In this document: positions 11,992-23,462 of the stretch, piece after piece
How the letters are laid out: each line of letters starts with the position of its first letter
Numbering within the stretch: the first letter of the stretch is position 1
Assembly (NCBI GenBank): GCA_002221725.1
Contig: NJFT01000230.1
Span: forward strand, 1 to 62,914
Origin: Scedosporium boydii
Lineage: Eukaryota > Ascomycota > Sordariomycetes > Microascales > Microascaceae
Length of the DNA stretch: 62,914 nucleotides
Reading direction: 5' to 3'
The notes under the pieces: model-generated
What the model was told of the DNA's origin: nothing
What the model saw: only the letters and a program-made list of their open reading frames with translations
Databases searched by the model: none
Made by a program: the position numbers and the translations under genes

Positions 11992-14900
11992 TCATCCCTG
12001 AGACCCAGTCCTATCGCTCTCCGCCTGCGACCCCGAGCTTTCAGCCAACGTAGCCTCCGCCTTAAGCGTCGGCGTCCTACTTCTTGGCGGATGCTTCTTC
12101 CCCACAATCTTCTCCGTCCAATTCCACGCCGCTCCGACTCCGAACCCCGGACTTCCCAGCTTGGCTCCGGTGGACCCGCTCACAGTGGGCGAGGTTTCCA
12201 GCTCGCTGTCGTTTTCGCTATCCGCCCAATCCCGGTCGCTCCACGTCACCGAGTCGACCCTCACGACGCTGCGCATCGATCCGCTTGCGGTTCCCGGCCT
12301 GCTCCGGCTGCCGGCGTCCTCCGCCGAATCCCAAGGTGAGCGCGGAACTACGGTAATAGGAGTTGGCGTCGCTGCGGTGTTCGTGGTCGTTGGCGTAGCG
12401 GGCAAGTCTGCCACGATGTCCTCGGCCTCGCGAACCTCGCTTGCTGTGCGTTGTAGGGGATGCGGCGCAGCTTCTTCTTTTGCGTGATCCGCATTCGCAT
12501 CACTTTCTTTAGCAGGAACGGCATCCCTCACCTCGCTACCTCGTCTGTCGGGTGGAATGTGGATCATGAAAGCTCGTTCGAGTTTGTCTTCCTCCGAGTC
12601 GAGGCGTCGCGCAGTCACGGTGTCGCTGAAGTGCGCTTCGACAAGATGGTGCACAACCGGCCAGCCGAACGCATTGGCGAACATGCGTCGCACAATAATG
12701 TTGTTGTGTGCATCAGGCTCTAGCTTGACGAGGACCTTGCGCCAGGACAAGTCGTGGTGGTAAGCTCGAGCAATCTTTTCTTCGACACGCATACTGGAGC
12801 CGTCGACGATAGTATCTTGCCTTGCTTCTTTCTCTTTGCCAATTCCCTTCTCCTTTTCCTTTTCTTTCCCGTTCACCTTGCCTTTCTCCTCCTTGTCGGA
12901 CGGTCGGGATGAGCCGTTTAGTCCCATTTCCGTCGCAGACTTATCCTTGGACGGCAAAAGACAATCAGGAATCGTTTCTTGGGTAGGTGTTTCGGCAGGA
13001 TGAGGCGATTGCACCGGCGTCGCGGCGCCCGACGGGGTATTTTTATTGCCTGAAGTCCTCCTCCGCATATTCAACCCATTGCCACCTCGCTTCTTGACCG
13101 GGGGCGGGGGGATATCTTCAGGATGATATACCCTGTCGTGGAAAATAGCACGGGGCCGCTTTGCAGGGTCGAGAAGGAATTGCAGGTCAGGGACCTGAGG
13201 GTTAATGAGGTCGTGGGCAGACTCGAAGATTGTAGTCGTCGGAGGCGCCGTGACGCTACTTTCCGTATCGTCCAGTTCGGATCCAGATGTTACTCTAGAC
13301 CGAGTCGATGACGAGTGCGCACCGGAGGAATCCTCTGACTTGATGGTTTGACTTCGCCTATAGATTAAAGATTGCTTGCCAGTGGGCGCAGGCGAAGGGG
13401 ACTTTGGAGTAGGAGGTGGTGACTTGGAGGTTTCGTTGATTCGGAAAAGGTTCGAGAAAAAGTTGGTAAACTGCCCAACGCCAGTATCGACTCGCGGCTG
13501 GTCTGAGCTCTCGCGGTAGATTGATGCTGCCATCAGACTCTGCCTGTCATCCTCAAGCATAGCGTCCCGAGATGGCTGGGGGACAATGTGCGAGTCCTCC
13601 TGGTACGGTGTCGCGCTGCCCGAGGCCTTATCCTCCTCCTCCTCTTCGGGGGGTAGCTGAGGCCGGCGCGCCGTCGACAAACTGGTTCCTGTGAGCTCGG
13701 CCCAGCCAAAGCCAATCGCCGTGCCGACAAGACCAGCATCCCTTCGTGCCTTATCTACACGGCCGAGACCTTGCCAATCTAGGAACAAAAGACAGCTCGT
13801 TCGGAGAGGAACGATGCCGTCGTTGACCACGTTCGAATAGACAGTCCGATTCCTGAACTTTTTAAGTGCGGTGTGCGCGGGACCCGTCGGCAAGATACGT
13901 AGCAGTGGCTTCGATTCGGGGTTCTCTCCTTTCAACTTCTTCTGCGCCATCTCACCGAGATTGCTCATGATGGCGTCGAACCCATTACGCGCCAGAATAG
14001 GCGCTCTCCATGCAAGCCCCAAGTCCTGACCTGTTCGCCCTACGAGGCCGGAGTCGAGGGCAAATCTGATGTAGAGTGGGTTTTCATTCCCTAAGCCTAG
14101 GAAGGGAGAGGCCAGGGCAATAAAGTTGACTGGACGAATGAGGTTAAAGATTTCGGGCGAGTGCTTCTGGCAGTAAGCGATGGCGTACGTCTGGATCAGC
14201 CCGCCCAGGGAGTGACCGATGAAGCTTATACTCGTGATCTTGAACGGACGCACGTTTCCCTCAAGTTCGGCCAATTTCCGCTTTACCTGACTCTTGGGCT
14301 CGCCGGTGGTTTCGGCCCAGAGCGATTGCCAGGCCGCCTGTGAGGATGGAGGGATATATGGTTGGTCCGGGTATGTCATAGATAGAATATACCTTGCTAG
14401 TCGCTTCCCGAGATATTTGATTCCTCTCTCTGTCCTCGTGGCATTGCCCGAGAAGCCGCGAACAATGACTTCCTCGTCCTCCTCCACCGGGTCCTCTTCG
14501 ATGTTACGACCGTCATCTTGATCTTCGCTCGGCATGTCATTATTTCCGGGATCGTCCCTGGTTGGTGTCTTGCCGTCCGTCGCCTTTTCTTTCCCCCTCT
14601 CGGCACGCTCTCGAGCGCGCCTGGCCCTCGCGTCGGCCTTAGCCTTCTTCACAGCGGCATCTATGCTCTCTTTCAAAAACAGCATGTCCGAACCCAGGTT
14701 ACTGTGAAGCCCGTGCGTCAGCACCACCAAGTGTATATTCTTCTGCTTCCGTCTCGGTTGGGGCACTGGAGTCGTCTCCTCGGGCACGTGCCGATGTTGA
14801 CAGACGGGCCACTGAGGCAGGGGAGGTGTGTTCCACAGGACGCCGGTATCCTCGACCTTGAGACGAATCGCCCTCGAAAACACGCCCTTCGGTTGAGCAT

Positions 14901-15498
14901 GATGGTGGTGGAGTAGGTGGTGGTGATGCAAGCACGTGCACGTCTTTTCGGGCACAGGCTGGTGGTCGCTAACCCTCCCAGGCTGTGCGCCTCGCGGCAC
15001 CGACGAGTTCGCAGATAGGTCGAGCGATTTCTTGTCCCTCGCGACGAGGACCTCGAAGGATACGGCGGCGGAGGACGAGAATATCACCTGCGATGCCACT
15101 TCTATTACCCACGAGACTGACTCGCTGTCATGCTCAGGGCCCTTGCCAAAGTGCAATTTGTTTCCGATTCCGGCATCTTGTCTTATATTTTCCGGCACGA
15201 GCAGCTCGCATTCCCAGTAGCTCGACGCTTTGACCATGGGTTCGAACTCGGGTACTCCATATCGTCGGGCGTCCTTGAATTTTTCGTTGGGATTGAAGGT
15301 GGCTGGATAGGCCGATACACAGAGGGTGTAGGGCCCGTGGACGAATGCGCCTCGCAGCACGAGCGCGCAGGTGTTTCGTATGCGCACATGGAGCTTCTCG
15401 GGAGAGGGGAGGATGCGATCCTGAGAGGGTATGTAGGTTACGGTGTAGCGGACGACCTCGCCGATTTTGACGCTGCCGACCTGATGTACGAGCAGCAT
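11992..15498 (-). CDS. Rog1-like DUF676 lipase/serine esterase
   Basis: Single frame of 1168 residues without introns. The N-terminus (LLVHQVGSVKIGEVVRYTVT) is characteristic of the fungal DUF676 lipase group related to yeast Rog1. The alpha/beta-hydrolase core shows VVLTHGLHSN near residue 263 (oxyanion region), the nucleophile elbow GHSLGG near 427, and NDGIVPLRTS near 560, where the acidic member of the triad is expected. An acidic, Lys/Arg-rich insert sits between the first two motifs. A His-rich run (HHHHLLHHHH) lies at about 190-202, and the C-terminal 400 residues are Ser/Pro/Thr-rich and probably disordered. The family hydrolyses acyl esters such as monoacylglycerols. It ends 263 bases from the NLR stop, tail to tail; the gap between them is AT-rich and empty. 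Confidence 0.85.
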   Translation of the reverse strand: MLLVHQVGSVKIGEVVRYTVTYIPSQDRILPSPEKLHVRIRNTCALVLRGAFVHGPYTLCVSAYPATFNPNEKFKDARRYGVPEFEPMVKASSYWECELLVPENIRQDAGIGNKLHFGKGPEHDSESVSWVIEVASQVIFSSSAAVSFEVLVARDKKSLDLSANSSVPRGAQPGRVSDHQPVPEKTCTCLHHHHLLHHHHAQPKGVFSRAIRLKVEDTGVLWNTPPLPQWPVCQHRHVPEETTPVPQPRRKQKNIHLVVLTHGLHSNLGSDMLFLKESIDAAVKKAKADARARRARERAERGKEKATDGKTPTRDDPGNNDMPSEDQDDGRNIEEDPVEEDEEVIVRGFSGNATRTERGIKYLGKRLARYILSMTYPDQPYIPPSSQAAWQSLWAETTGEPKSQVKRKLAELEGNVRPFKITSISFIGHSLGGLIQTYAIAYCQKHSPEIFNLIRPVNFIALASPFLGLGNENPLYIRFALDSGLVGRTGQDLGLAWRAPILARNGFDAIMSNLGEMAQKKLKGENPESKPLLRILPTGPAHTALKKFRNRTVYSNVVNDGIVPLRTSCLLFLDWQGLGRVDKARRDAGLVGTAIGFGWAELTGTSLSTARRPQLPPEEEEEDKASGSATPYQEDSHIVPQPSRDAMLEDDRQSLMAASIYRESSDQPRVDTGVGQFTNFFSNLFRINETSKSPPPTPKSPSPAPTGKQSLIYRRSQTIKSEDSSGAHSSSTRSRVTSGSELDDTESSVTAPPTTTIFESAHDLINPQVPDLQFLLDPAKRPRAIFHDRVYHPEDIPPPPVKKRGGNGLNMRRRTSGNKNTPSGAATPVQSPHPAETPTQETIPDCLLPSKDKSATEMGLNGSSRPSDKEEKGKVNGKEKEKEKGIGKEKEARQDTIVDGSSMRVEEKIARAYHHDLSWRKVLVKLEPDAHNNIIVRRMFANAFGWPVVHHLVEAHFSDTVTARRLDSEEDKLERAFMIHIPPDRRGSEVRDAVPAKESDANADHAKEEAAPHPLQRTASEVREAEDIVADLPATPTTTNTAATPTPITVVPRSPWDSAEDAGSRSRPGTASGSMRSVVRVDSVTWSDRDWADSENDSELETSPTVSGSTGAKLGSPGFGVGAAWNWTEKIVGKKHPPRSRTPTLKAEATLAESSGSQAESDRTGSQG

Positions 15499-16104
15499 GG
15501 CCGAGGGGCGGCGAGCTCAACGCTTAAAGAAGTCTGTGGGGCAACAGTAGGCCAAGGACTCGTAAGAGCGTACGCGGAGGTAGGGTATGAATATCGGAAT
15601 ATCGGATGGACTCGAGTTTAAGGTAAAAGTCTGGGCATGCCAAGGGGTCGGTCGGGCGACAATGTCGTTGTTCGTTCGTGGGTCATTAATACCGGAAACG
15701 ACGGACCGAGGAGGCCGAGAATGATTTTGCTGTTTGGCGTGGAAGTGGAAAAATGGGCGAAGCACGATCATAGTCAGGAGCCAAACTTAGGCCCGGGGTG
15801 GCTGCTAACTTCTCGCGCGCTGTTTCGTTAGGCGTTAGGCGTTAGAGAGTCTGAACAGCTGTAACAGCCCCTCATTCTGGGGTGAAGTCCTGATGGATGA
15901 TGAGGATTGATCCTGCTTCCTTTCCAGCAAGGACTTGTCCGTATCTCGGCTCGTGTGGAAGCTTGCAGAAAAAAAAGACAGGGTTGTCGGGGGTGTCAGG
16001 CAGTGCATGTACATGTGTCAGTACTTTGACCTTTTCCTGCGACCAGGCTGTGCTGATTTTGCGGGATGAGCCGGCGGTACTAGAATAATGATCAATGATC
16101 AATT

Positions 16105-16131
16105 TACTTCGTACACTACACTACGAAGTAC
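16105..16131. repeat. Inverted pair TACTTCGTA / TACGAAGTA
   Basis: TACTTCGTA (16105-16113) and TACGAAGTA (16122-16130) are exact reverse complements separated by eight bases (CACTACAC), so a nine-base-pair hairpin can form. Both are copies of the dispersed word described under the findings. Confidence 0.9.
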
Positions 16132-16407
16132 AACAGTCCCGTTGAGAGGAGCTCCTTTTTCCAGACTTTGCTGCCGTCAGGGACAGGACAATGCCTGATT
16201 GTACCTCGCCTGAGGGTACCTGGTAAGTAACTCTGATTATGATTATGACATAAACGTACGGTGGAGGGACACGCGAGATTACCAACAGCAGGTGCGAGGG
16301 AACCATTCTGGAAGGAGTGCACGAGCCAGAGCAGGGAGAAGAAGGGACTATGCTCCATTCGTCGAGAAATCCACTGGAAACCTGAGCTATGATGCAATGT
16401 CTTCATG

Positions 16408-16527
16408 CAGTTTAGGGGACTTGAACTCCCAAGCAACTGGAGCTGTGCTGATAATACGAAGGTACCTTTGTAAGCTCCCTCGTATTAATCAGCAGCATGC
16501 TTATGTAAAATGGGCTAACCAAAACTG
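16408..16527 (-). pseudogene. tRNA-like relic with intron-like insert
   Basis: Read on the minus strand, CAGTTTT (16527-16521) pairs with TAAACTG (16414-16408) at six of seven positions like an acceptor stem. GCTGA (16493-16489) pairs fully with TCAGC (16451-16447) like an anticodon stem, and TTCAAGT (16425-16419) looks like a T loop with one stem mismatch. The loop TTAATA would read Ile(AAU), or Leu(UAA) if the stem is shifted one base. A D arm with the conserved GG is missing and the variable region is long, so a working tRNA is unlikely. Confidence 0.3.
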
Positions 16528-16811
16528 TTCCTGGGGCCATGTGAACTTTCCGAGTCTCTTCGCTGTTGAGTTTTGACGCCCGTCGCTCTTGCCGGTCCCC
16601 GATGCTCCCAACGCTCCGAAATTCTTACGTCACGCTTTGGACACAATTTTGTATCTCGGAGCTAAACATCATTAGATCATGACCAATCTTTCTGTCAGAC
16701 CAGATTCCGCATCAAGTTGTCCCTCTTTGAATTCAGCCATCAGCAATTGAGCTGCCCGTAGCTGTGTCTGTATAAGCTTAAATGCTGCGCATGGAAAGAG
16801 AGTTCGTGTTG

Positions 16812-16821
16812 TATATATAAA
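16812..16821 (+). promoter_or_regulatory. TATA box of the glutathione transferase gene
   Basis: TATATATAAA lies 51 bases before the upstream ATG at 16872 and about 310 bases before the ATG at 17133. A start of transcription some 30 bases downstream would place both ATGs in the message. Confidence 0.55.
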
Positions 16822-16871
16822 AGCTCCTGATTACCCCGTCCTCTTGAACCTGAGGAACTCACGATCTAACC

Positions 16872-18577
16872 ATGCGAGCTTGGAAATCCATCTCCCGTGC
16901 AAACCCACACTGCCATATCCAACTTGCCTGTACAAGTAACCCGAATCCACGCATACTTCGAGCTCTAAGTGCAGCTACACCACTCACAGCTGCATCTACG
17001 CCAACGTGTAATACCCGATCAGTAGCTTCGAGTGCTAGAACTTCGAAACTCCATCCCCCATCTCCTTCAGCGAGGCCAACTCTTGACACCACAAACTCAA
17101 TCTCTCTAACATCGACACACAACTTCGTGACAATGTCTGTAAGTTAAGACATTTGGCGTTTGGAACAGCCCATCATTTCCCCTCCTTGTCTTCTTCTTTG
17201 AGAGACAAGATCAATGATGTCAATTCCTTGTTCCCCGCACAAGCCCCGCCATCACCAGGAGCTCGTCTCGCTAACAACCCCGCGTTCGCGACTCAGGGCA
17301 TCACCGACTGGGTCAAGCCCGGCGACACGTCCGGCGAGTTTAAGCGCCAGGTCAGCTCTTTCAGGAACTTCATCTCCAAGGAGCCCGGCGCCAAGTTCCC
17401 TCCCGAGAAGGGGAGGTACCATCTCTTCGTTTCATATGCGTGCCCCTGGGTAAGTTTGCACCGAACTCTAATTCTACCCCTTACCATGCGAATCTAACAA
17501 TACAATTGACTACTTCAGGCCCACAGAACCTTGATTACAAGGAAGCTCAAAGGTCTTGAGGACATCATCTCCTTCTCCGTAGTTCACTGGCACCTAGGCA
17601 ACCAAGGTAAGCTCCAGCTCCAAGAAAACCCTCCACTGCAAATCTCTAACGCTACACTTGCAGGCTGGCGCTTCGTCAAAGAAGGCGAGCCCGACATCCC
17701 CGGCGAAAACGTCATCCCCGACCCCATCCCCGGCCACGAAGCCTTCACGCACCTCCGCGACGTCTACTTCGAGTCCGAAAAGGAGTACGCCGGCCGCTTC
17801 ACCGTGCCCGTGCTCTACGACAAGAAGCAAAACACCATCGTCAGCAACGAGAGCAGCGAGATCATCCGCATGTTCTACACCGAATTCGACGACCTCATCG
17901 ACGAAAAGTACCGCGCCCTCAAGCTCTATCCCGAGCCGCTCCAGAAGAAGATCGACGTGGCGAACGAGTGGACGTATGATTTGATTAATAACGGCGTGTA
18001 TAAGTCGGGTTTCGCGACGACGCAGGAGGCGTATTGTAGGAATGTTGTGAACCTCTTTGACGCGCTGGATAGGACGGAGAAGCATTTGAAGGAGATGGAG
18101 AGCGAGGGGCCGTATTACTTTGGTAAGGAGATTACTGAGGCTGACATTCGACTGTAAGTTGCAAATCCCTTCTCCCAATCGGCCTTTGAAATTTTCTCCG
18201 AATCTAACACTTTTCACCCCTCTCTAGCTATGTCACGATCGTCCGCTTTGATGTAAGTCGATCCTCTTCATCCCTTTGGCAGCATGTTTTGTTTTCCTCT
18301 CGAACAACTTTGCCTAACATGTTGATAATAGCCCGTCTACGTCCAGCACTTCAAGTGCAACATCCGCGACATCCGCTCCGGCTACCCCTACATCCACAAG
18401 TGGCTGCGCAACCTCTACTGGAACCACCCCGCCTTCAAGAGTACCACCCAGTTCGACCATATCAAGTGGCACTACACCAAGAGCCACACCCAGATCAACC
18501 CCTACAGCATCACCCCCGTCGGACCTCTTCCCAACATCTTGCCTCTGGGCGAAGAGTGCAATGCCGTCAGGCAGTAA
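16872..18577 (+). CDS. ECM4: ECM4/omega-type glutathione transferase
   Basis: Glutathionyl-hydroquinone reductase-type transferase (ECM4/GTO family), which reduces glutathionyl conjugates using a catalytic cysteine. Exons: 16872-17138, 17297-17449, 17519-17606, 17664-18153, 18228-18252 and 18332-18577. The conserved core opens at [18 protein letters not shown]; the active-site CPWAHR is split by an intron after Trp. Family blocks [35 protein letters not shown] and [18 protein letters not shown] follow in order. Two starts are possible. ATG 17133 gives a cytosolic protein of the usual length. ATG 16872 adds 87 residues rich in Arg, Ser, Thr and Ala with few acids, resembling a mitochondrial presequence, in frame and without a stop. 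The TATA box at 16812 favours transcripts including the longer form. Confidence 0.9.
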
Positions 18578-18809
18578 AGAAGGTAGTTTTGGAACGGGTC
18601 AATGAGGATAAGAACTAGAGACTAGGTAGATACTTTGATGTATAAGATATATTTCGTAAATCCAAACAGCCACAGATGAAGCAAATTGTATTACTCTTTT
18701 TTAATAGCGCCGTATATGAAACGAAAAGAAAAACCCTTGACTTAAAATGATTCAAATACATGAAAATCAAAATACCACCGCCTCTCCAACTAGCCTCGCA
18801 TCCCCCCCC

Positions 18810-21800
18810 TCAAACCTTCTGCTTCTTCCCCCCACCGCCCTGATCCCACCCAGCCCTCCTCTTCCCCTCCTTCCTCCAAAACTCCTGCTTATCCCTCTTC
18901 TCCCTCCCCGCCCTCATCTCCTCCATCTCCGCCACCTTCTTCCTATACGCCTTCCTCCCCTCCTCCTTCTTCGCCGCCCTCCTCTCATCCTTATCCCTCT
19001 GAATCGTAGCCAGCATGTGCACGAGCGCCCTCGCCTTCTTCTCCTCCCCGCCCAAAACGACGGCCCTCTTCTGCATGTACGTCTTCTTCTTCTGCTTCTT
19101 GGCCTCGACGATCTGCGACCGGAAGGGGAGCTGGGCCGCGAGGGCTTTGGGCACCCGAACGGGGTTGAAGTGGCGGTTGACGCGCTCGATCTTGCGGTAT
19201 TGGGAGTTGCGGTCCTTTGGCGTGGGCAGGTTCTCGTCGCGTCGGATCTCGCCCGTGAGGCGCATCGCTTGCCAGCCTACGAGGTTCGTGGCCGGGTTGT
19301 AGAAGCGGTGGGGTTTGATGGGGTACCAGGCGCGTAGGAAGACGATGTCGCTCATGAGGATCTTGTCTTCGAAGGTGGCACGGAAGCAGCCCTCGGGCTT
19401 GGACAGAGCGCGCTTGATCTGGCCGCGGATTCCTGACACGGTCTTGATGGCTGCGCCTTCGAATTTGGCGATTTCGAGGGACGAGTTGAACATGTTCTTG
19501 ATGAAGGCTGTGTTCTTGTAGATCTTGTAGGGCACGCCCGTGAGCTTGAGCTTCTTGACGATCTCGGTCGATTCGTCGACGCTGAGGACCGTGCCTGTCG
19601 CGGCTATCCGGAAACCCGAGGTGTTGCCCGAGAGGGAGTTGAAGCAGACGAAGCCCGTGTTGGGCGCGATGAGGGGGCCATAAAAGGTACCGAAGCAGTG
19701 CATGTGTTCGGGGGTGTACTTGAGCATGCGATTTCTTGTCCGCGAGTCCGAGATGCTGTAGATGGGTAGGGTTTGGAACCTCCTCCATCCCAACGAAACG
19801 ATGAGGGGATCGTTCGTCTTGAGAATCTTCTTGTGCCATCGATGCCTCTTGATTCGCACTTGAACGAAGCCGAAGCGCTCCTCTGTCGGCGTCAGGCCGC
19901 CAAGAATGATGGGCGTTGAAGACTTGAAGTTCTCGACAAACTCGGCTGGTACGCCCTCGAGCACAATCTTGGCGTATTTGCCGGCCTTGTAGCCCTCGAC
20001 GGCTATCCGTTGCCTCTCGTCGAGCTGCTCAAACTCCGCCTTGTTGATATCTAGCTGCTTCTGGATCATGGCCTTCTGCGCATCGTACCATTCGTCCTCG
20101 CCGAACTCATCCGCGGTAGTACCGGCCTCCTTTCGGGCGTTCGCTTTGTCGTTGAAGAAACCTTCACGATCTTCTTCTTCGAATCGCATCTTGAGCTCTT
20201 CTTTCTTGCGGGCGTTCTTCTCGCGCTCGGCTTCAAGGTCTTCGACGGGCTCTGGCGATTCCGATTCCATGTTGCCGTGAACCTCGCCCGTCTCTAGATC
20301 CTCAAAGGCGCCATCCCCTTCGTCGTCATCATCTTCGTCCTCGTCACCGTCTTCATCGCCATCAAGCTCATCCCCTTCATCGAAGCCGTCGAAATCATCT
20401 CCATCCTCATCGTCGTCATCTCCACCACCCCCTCGTCTTAGAGAGGCCGTTGCGAATCTCTCACGAATGGACTCGATAAGGTCCTCCTGCGACCATTTCG
20501 TAGCAAGTTCATCATAGTCAAAGACGGGAATCTGGCGGTCTTCAACAATCTCTTCTTCCTCATGTTTCGCCTTCTTGAAGAATTCTTCATCATCCTCGTC
20601 CTCGATATTCTCCTCCTCCTCTTCGTCGTCCTCGCCCCTCCACCTCCGAAGCGCATCGCGAGGCGTCATGGAGTCGTCGTAAATGTACCTAGCAAGATCG
20701 GCAGTACGATAGGCCTGTCGCTTCCCGTGCATATTCCTTGCTACTGAAGCGAGGTTATCCTTCCACCGCAAAGCGGCCGCTTCTTCGTCCGAGTCGTACT
20801 CCTCCCCGTCATCATCATCATCATAATCTTCACCATCAACCTCATCCTCCCCCGAAATTGAGCCGAGGTCAGAGTCACTGTCGGCAAAAGCAACATCGTC
20901 TTGCCCAGGTTTCTCATTGCGGCTCCCGTTGCGGAACAACTTGCCGAGCTTGCCCTCATTAAACTCGTCCTCAACATCGGACTCGCCGTCCTCTTCACCA
21001 CTAACGAAGCCTTCGTCATCCGGGACATCGTCAAGATCGGAGTCGTCGTCGTCGTTGGCCGCGGCAAGCCTAGGCTGGCGATGGGTTTTTCGTCCCGTAT
21101 TTTCTTCCTCCTCATCAACAGCTTCCAGCGCATCCTTGCCAATCTTCTCGCCACCCCTGAAGAGCTGCACACCGTCTTCGGTCTGGCCCAAAAGCTTACG
21201 CTCACCTTGCAGGCCAATAATGAGTTCTTCACCCTCACCTAGCTCTTGGTTCTCGCCGTCCTTGTTAAAGGTGAAACCCTTCTCTCTCGTAATCCAAATG
21301 GCATCACCATCGATTTTGAGACCGCTCCTGTCCGACATGGGTGCATGCAGCTTCTTCTCCTTTTCATCGAGGCGCCTTCTACCCGTCTTACCCGTCGCCT
21401 TGGCAGCTGCCTGTTCCATAGCTGGGGTCGGACACGGGTCGGGCAGCGCCTCGACCCCAGCGACGGTAAAGTCTCCCAGACCCGGGACGTGGACCCGCTG
21501 GCCACTCGAGGCAAAGTTTGTTCCGCGAAGATAACCCGAGAGGATTATGGAACGATCGCATTTCGGATCTTCTTCGACTTTGGTGGGATGGGTGATGTCT
21601 CGGAAGCTGTCGATGACGGTGTAAGGGTGGGTATTTCTCCAGACAAGGGGACGAGGGTTCTTCATGACGGAAAGGAATCGAGAGAGGTTGTGAATTTCGC
21701 GGTCGGGATATCGCCCGTTGAGCACACCGGAAAGATAGAAGAGGTGGGCGCCTTGGTAAAGCTCGGTCCACAGCCTTCGTTTTAACCTCTTCTTCGCATC

Positions 21801-22478
21801 CTTCAGGGCCTGGGGTTTTCGGAAGAGGTCGAGGTGGGTGAGAATGCCGAAGACATTACCGGGCATACCGGTAGCGGCAAGGACGTTGAGAAACTCCATA
21901 GTCTCCATCTCAAAGCCATAGTTTCCGTCAATCATGAGAAGCACGATATCGGCAATCTTGGCCACGTCGACCATGGCTTCGAGCTCGTTGGGGCACTCGA
22001 GGAACGTCAGGCGCTGCTTCTTGGACGTCACGACGGTTATGGGTCCTTGAGGGTCGGACAAAGTTTCTTTCGCATATCGGCGGATAAGGGATTTTAACAG
22101 GGTCGTCTTGCCGACGCCGGGAGGGCCGACGATGGCGACGAGTCTCGGCGGGGGTTCATCAGGGAGACGATCGATCTGGGGCACGTGCAGGCGCTTCTCT
22201 TTGATCTGATAGTAGAAATTGGAGTAAGTATATAATCAAGCAAAGAGAACCGAGGAGTAATTGACAGTGCGATGGCAACGTACATCGTGCGACCGCGCCG
22301 CCGTTCGTTGAAGCCGACCGGGATTCGCAAAGGCAAAGGCCTTCGGATTCTTGTCTAGAGATTCGGTCAGTCCTGCAGGCTGTGATCAGTAATGAAGTGA
22401 AAATTTTTATGACATACCTCCGGTATGCTTCTTCTTCTCTTTAGCCTTCCGATGAGGCTTGTGCACTTGAGCCTCCAT
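18810..22478 (-). CDS. BMS1: Ribosome biogenesis GTPase BMS1
   Basis: Nucleolar GTPase of the small-subunit processome that works with the Rcl1 protein in 18S rRNA maturation. Exons 22478-22418, 22354-22284 and 22205-18810 give 1175 residues. The N-terminus MEAQVHKPHRKAKEKKKHTG, then KNPKAFAFANPGRLQRTAARSHD and IKEKRLHVPQIDR, is the family signature. The GTPase domain has the P-loop VGPPGVGKTT near residue 70 and LTHLD. A long acidic centre follows (many Asp/Glu runs), then the conserved C-terminal block FGTFYGPLIAPNTGF with RGQIKRALSKPEGCFRATFEDK, and a basic tail. Length and domain order match known BMS1 proteins. An intron interrupts each of the first two signature blocks. Confidence 0.97.
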
Positions 22479-23462
22479 GTTGGGTTGGTGGTGCTTGGAA
22501 GAGATCGATTCTAAGCATGGGATTTTTTTTTTCCTTTTTTTTTTTTTTCCGTTGTCGCTGGATGCTCGACGTTTGAACTTTTCGCCCTTGTCTCCAAAAA
22601 ATTCATCGTTGTGTTATCTTATCAGCTTATCGATAAGAGATCTAGATCAAACTCGACCCCACCAAACAGCCCTCACTCACAGCCATCTAAGACATGGAGG
22701 GGACATTAGAACATGGCAATTTTCATTGAAACATCGATAACCAGGAAAAAAAAATTCAAACCGACCCAGAATGGGAATGGAACTTTACCTAACGCTAAGT
22801 TGCGGATGTGTACTTCATACATGTGTGGGGATTAGTGAAGTTTCCCCCTTCAGTTTGATTTTTCTGGTCATGTTTCAATGAAAGTGGCCATGGTCTACGA
22901 AGTACGAAGTCTCCATCACCTTTGGCTTAAATGGTCACGATTTTTGTCCCATATTAACGACAAGGTCGGTGCGCCTATGAGAGATTATCAGATTTAGAGA
23001 CTCAGCAGAACAGCAGATCCGAAACGCAAATAGACTAAAGATTTCGGTATGGTGTCTGCCCCGTCGAACGTGAGAGATTATCCGAATTTCCGTAAACCTT
23101 TGAAGGGCTTGGAACGGCTTGAAGACGTCACTTACGTTAGGATTGGGGCAAACGCCAGAGGTGTGTATTAAGAAGACATGGTGTGTAAAGGGCTAGCTAC
23201 ATATCCTCACCATGTACTGCCAGGCATCGTGAATCTGGATTGTGAAGTCTGGCTCGAAGTACACTTGGTTGCAATAAAAAGAAGCCCGCTGACACGATTT
23301 CACATACAACTCTAGCCCATACAAAATGGAGGGACCAATCGTCCACTTTCCCGTACATCAGCCGCCAGGGATGAACGCTCGACTCAAATCTTGTGTCCGA
23401 GAGAGGATATTGCTGCTACCCCCGTCTCGGAAAGGCCTCCACGAGGCCTCCCGATTCCCGTC
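22479..23462. other. Intergenic, no gene seen
   Basis: Promoter side of BMS1 and 3' side of the LysM gene. A tandem overlap of the dispersed word occurs at 22896-22910 (TACGAAGTACGAAGT). No coding or RNA gene was recognised. Confidence 0.5.
22896..22910. repeat. Overlapping TACGAAGTA copies
   Basis: One exact TACGAAGTA (22896-22904) overlaps a second copy that has its first eight bases (22903-22910). Confidence 0.85.

Larger units (their letters stand above)
15499..16871. other. Divergent intergenic region with palindromes
   Basis: Separates the lipase (leftward) from the glutathione transferase (rightward). It contains a nine-base inverted pair at 16105-16131, a tRNA-like relic on the minus strand at 16408-16527, and a TATA box at 16812-16821. 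No protein gene is convincing. Confidence 0.6.

Noticed and set aside
12091..15233. Many open frames on the plus strand opposite the lipase
   Set aside because: Shadows of the GC-rich minus-strand gene; no family similarity.
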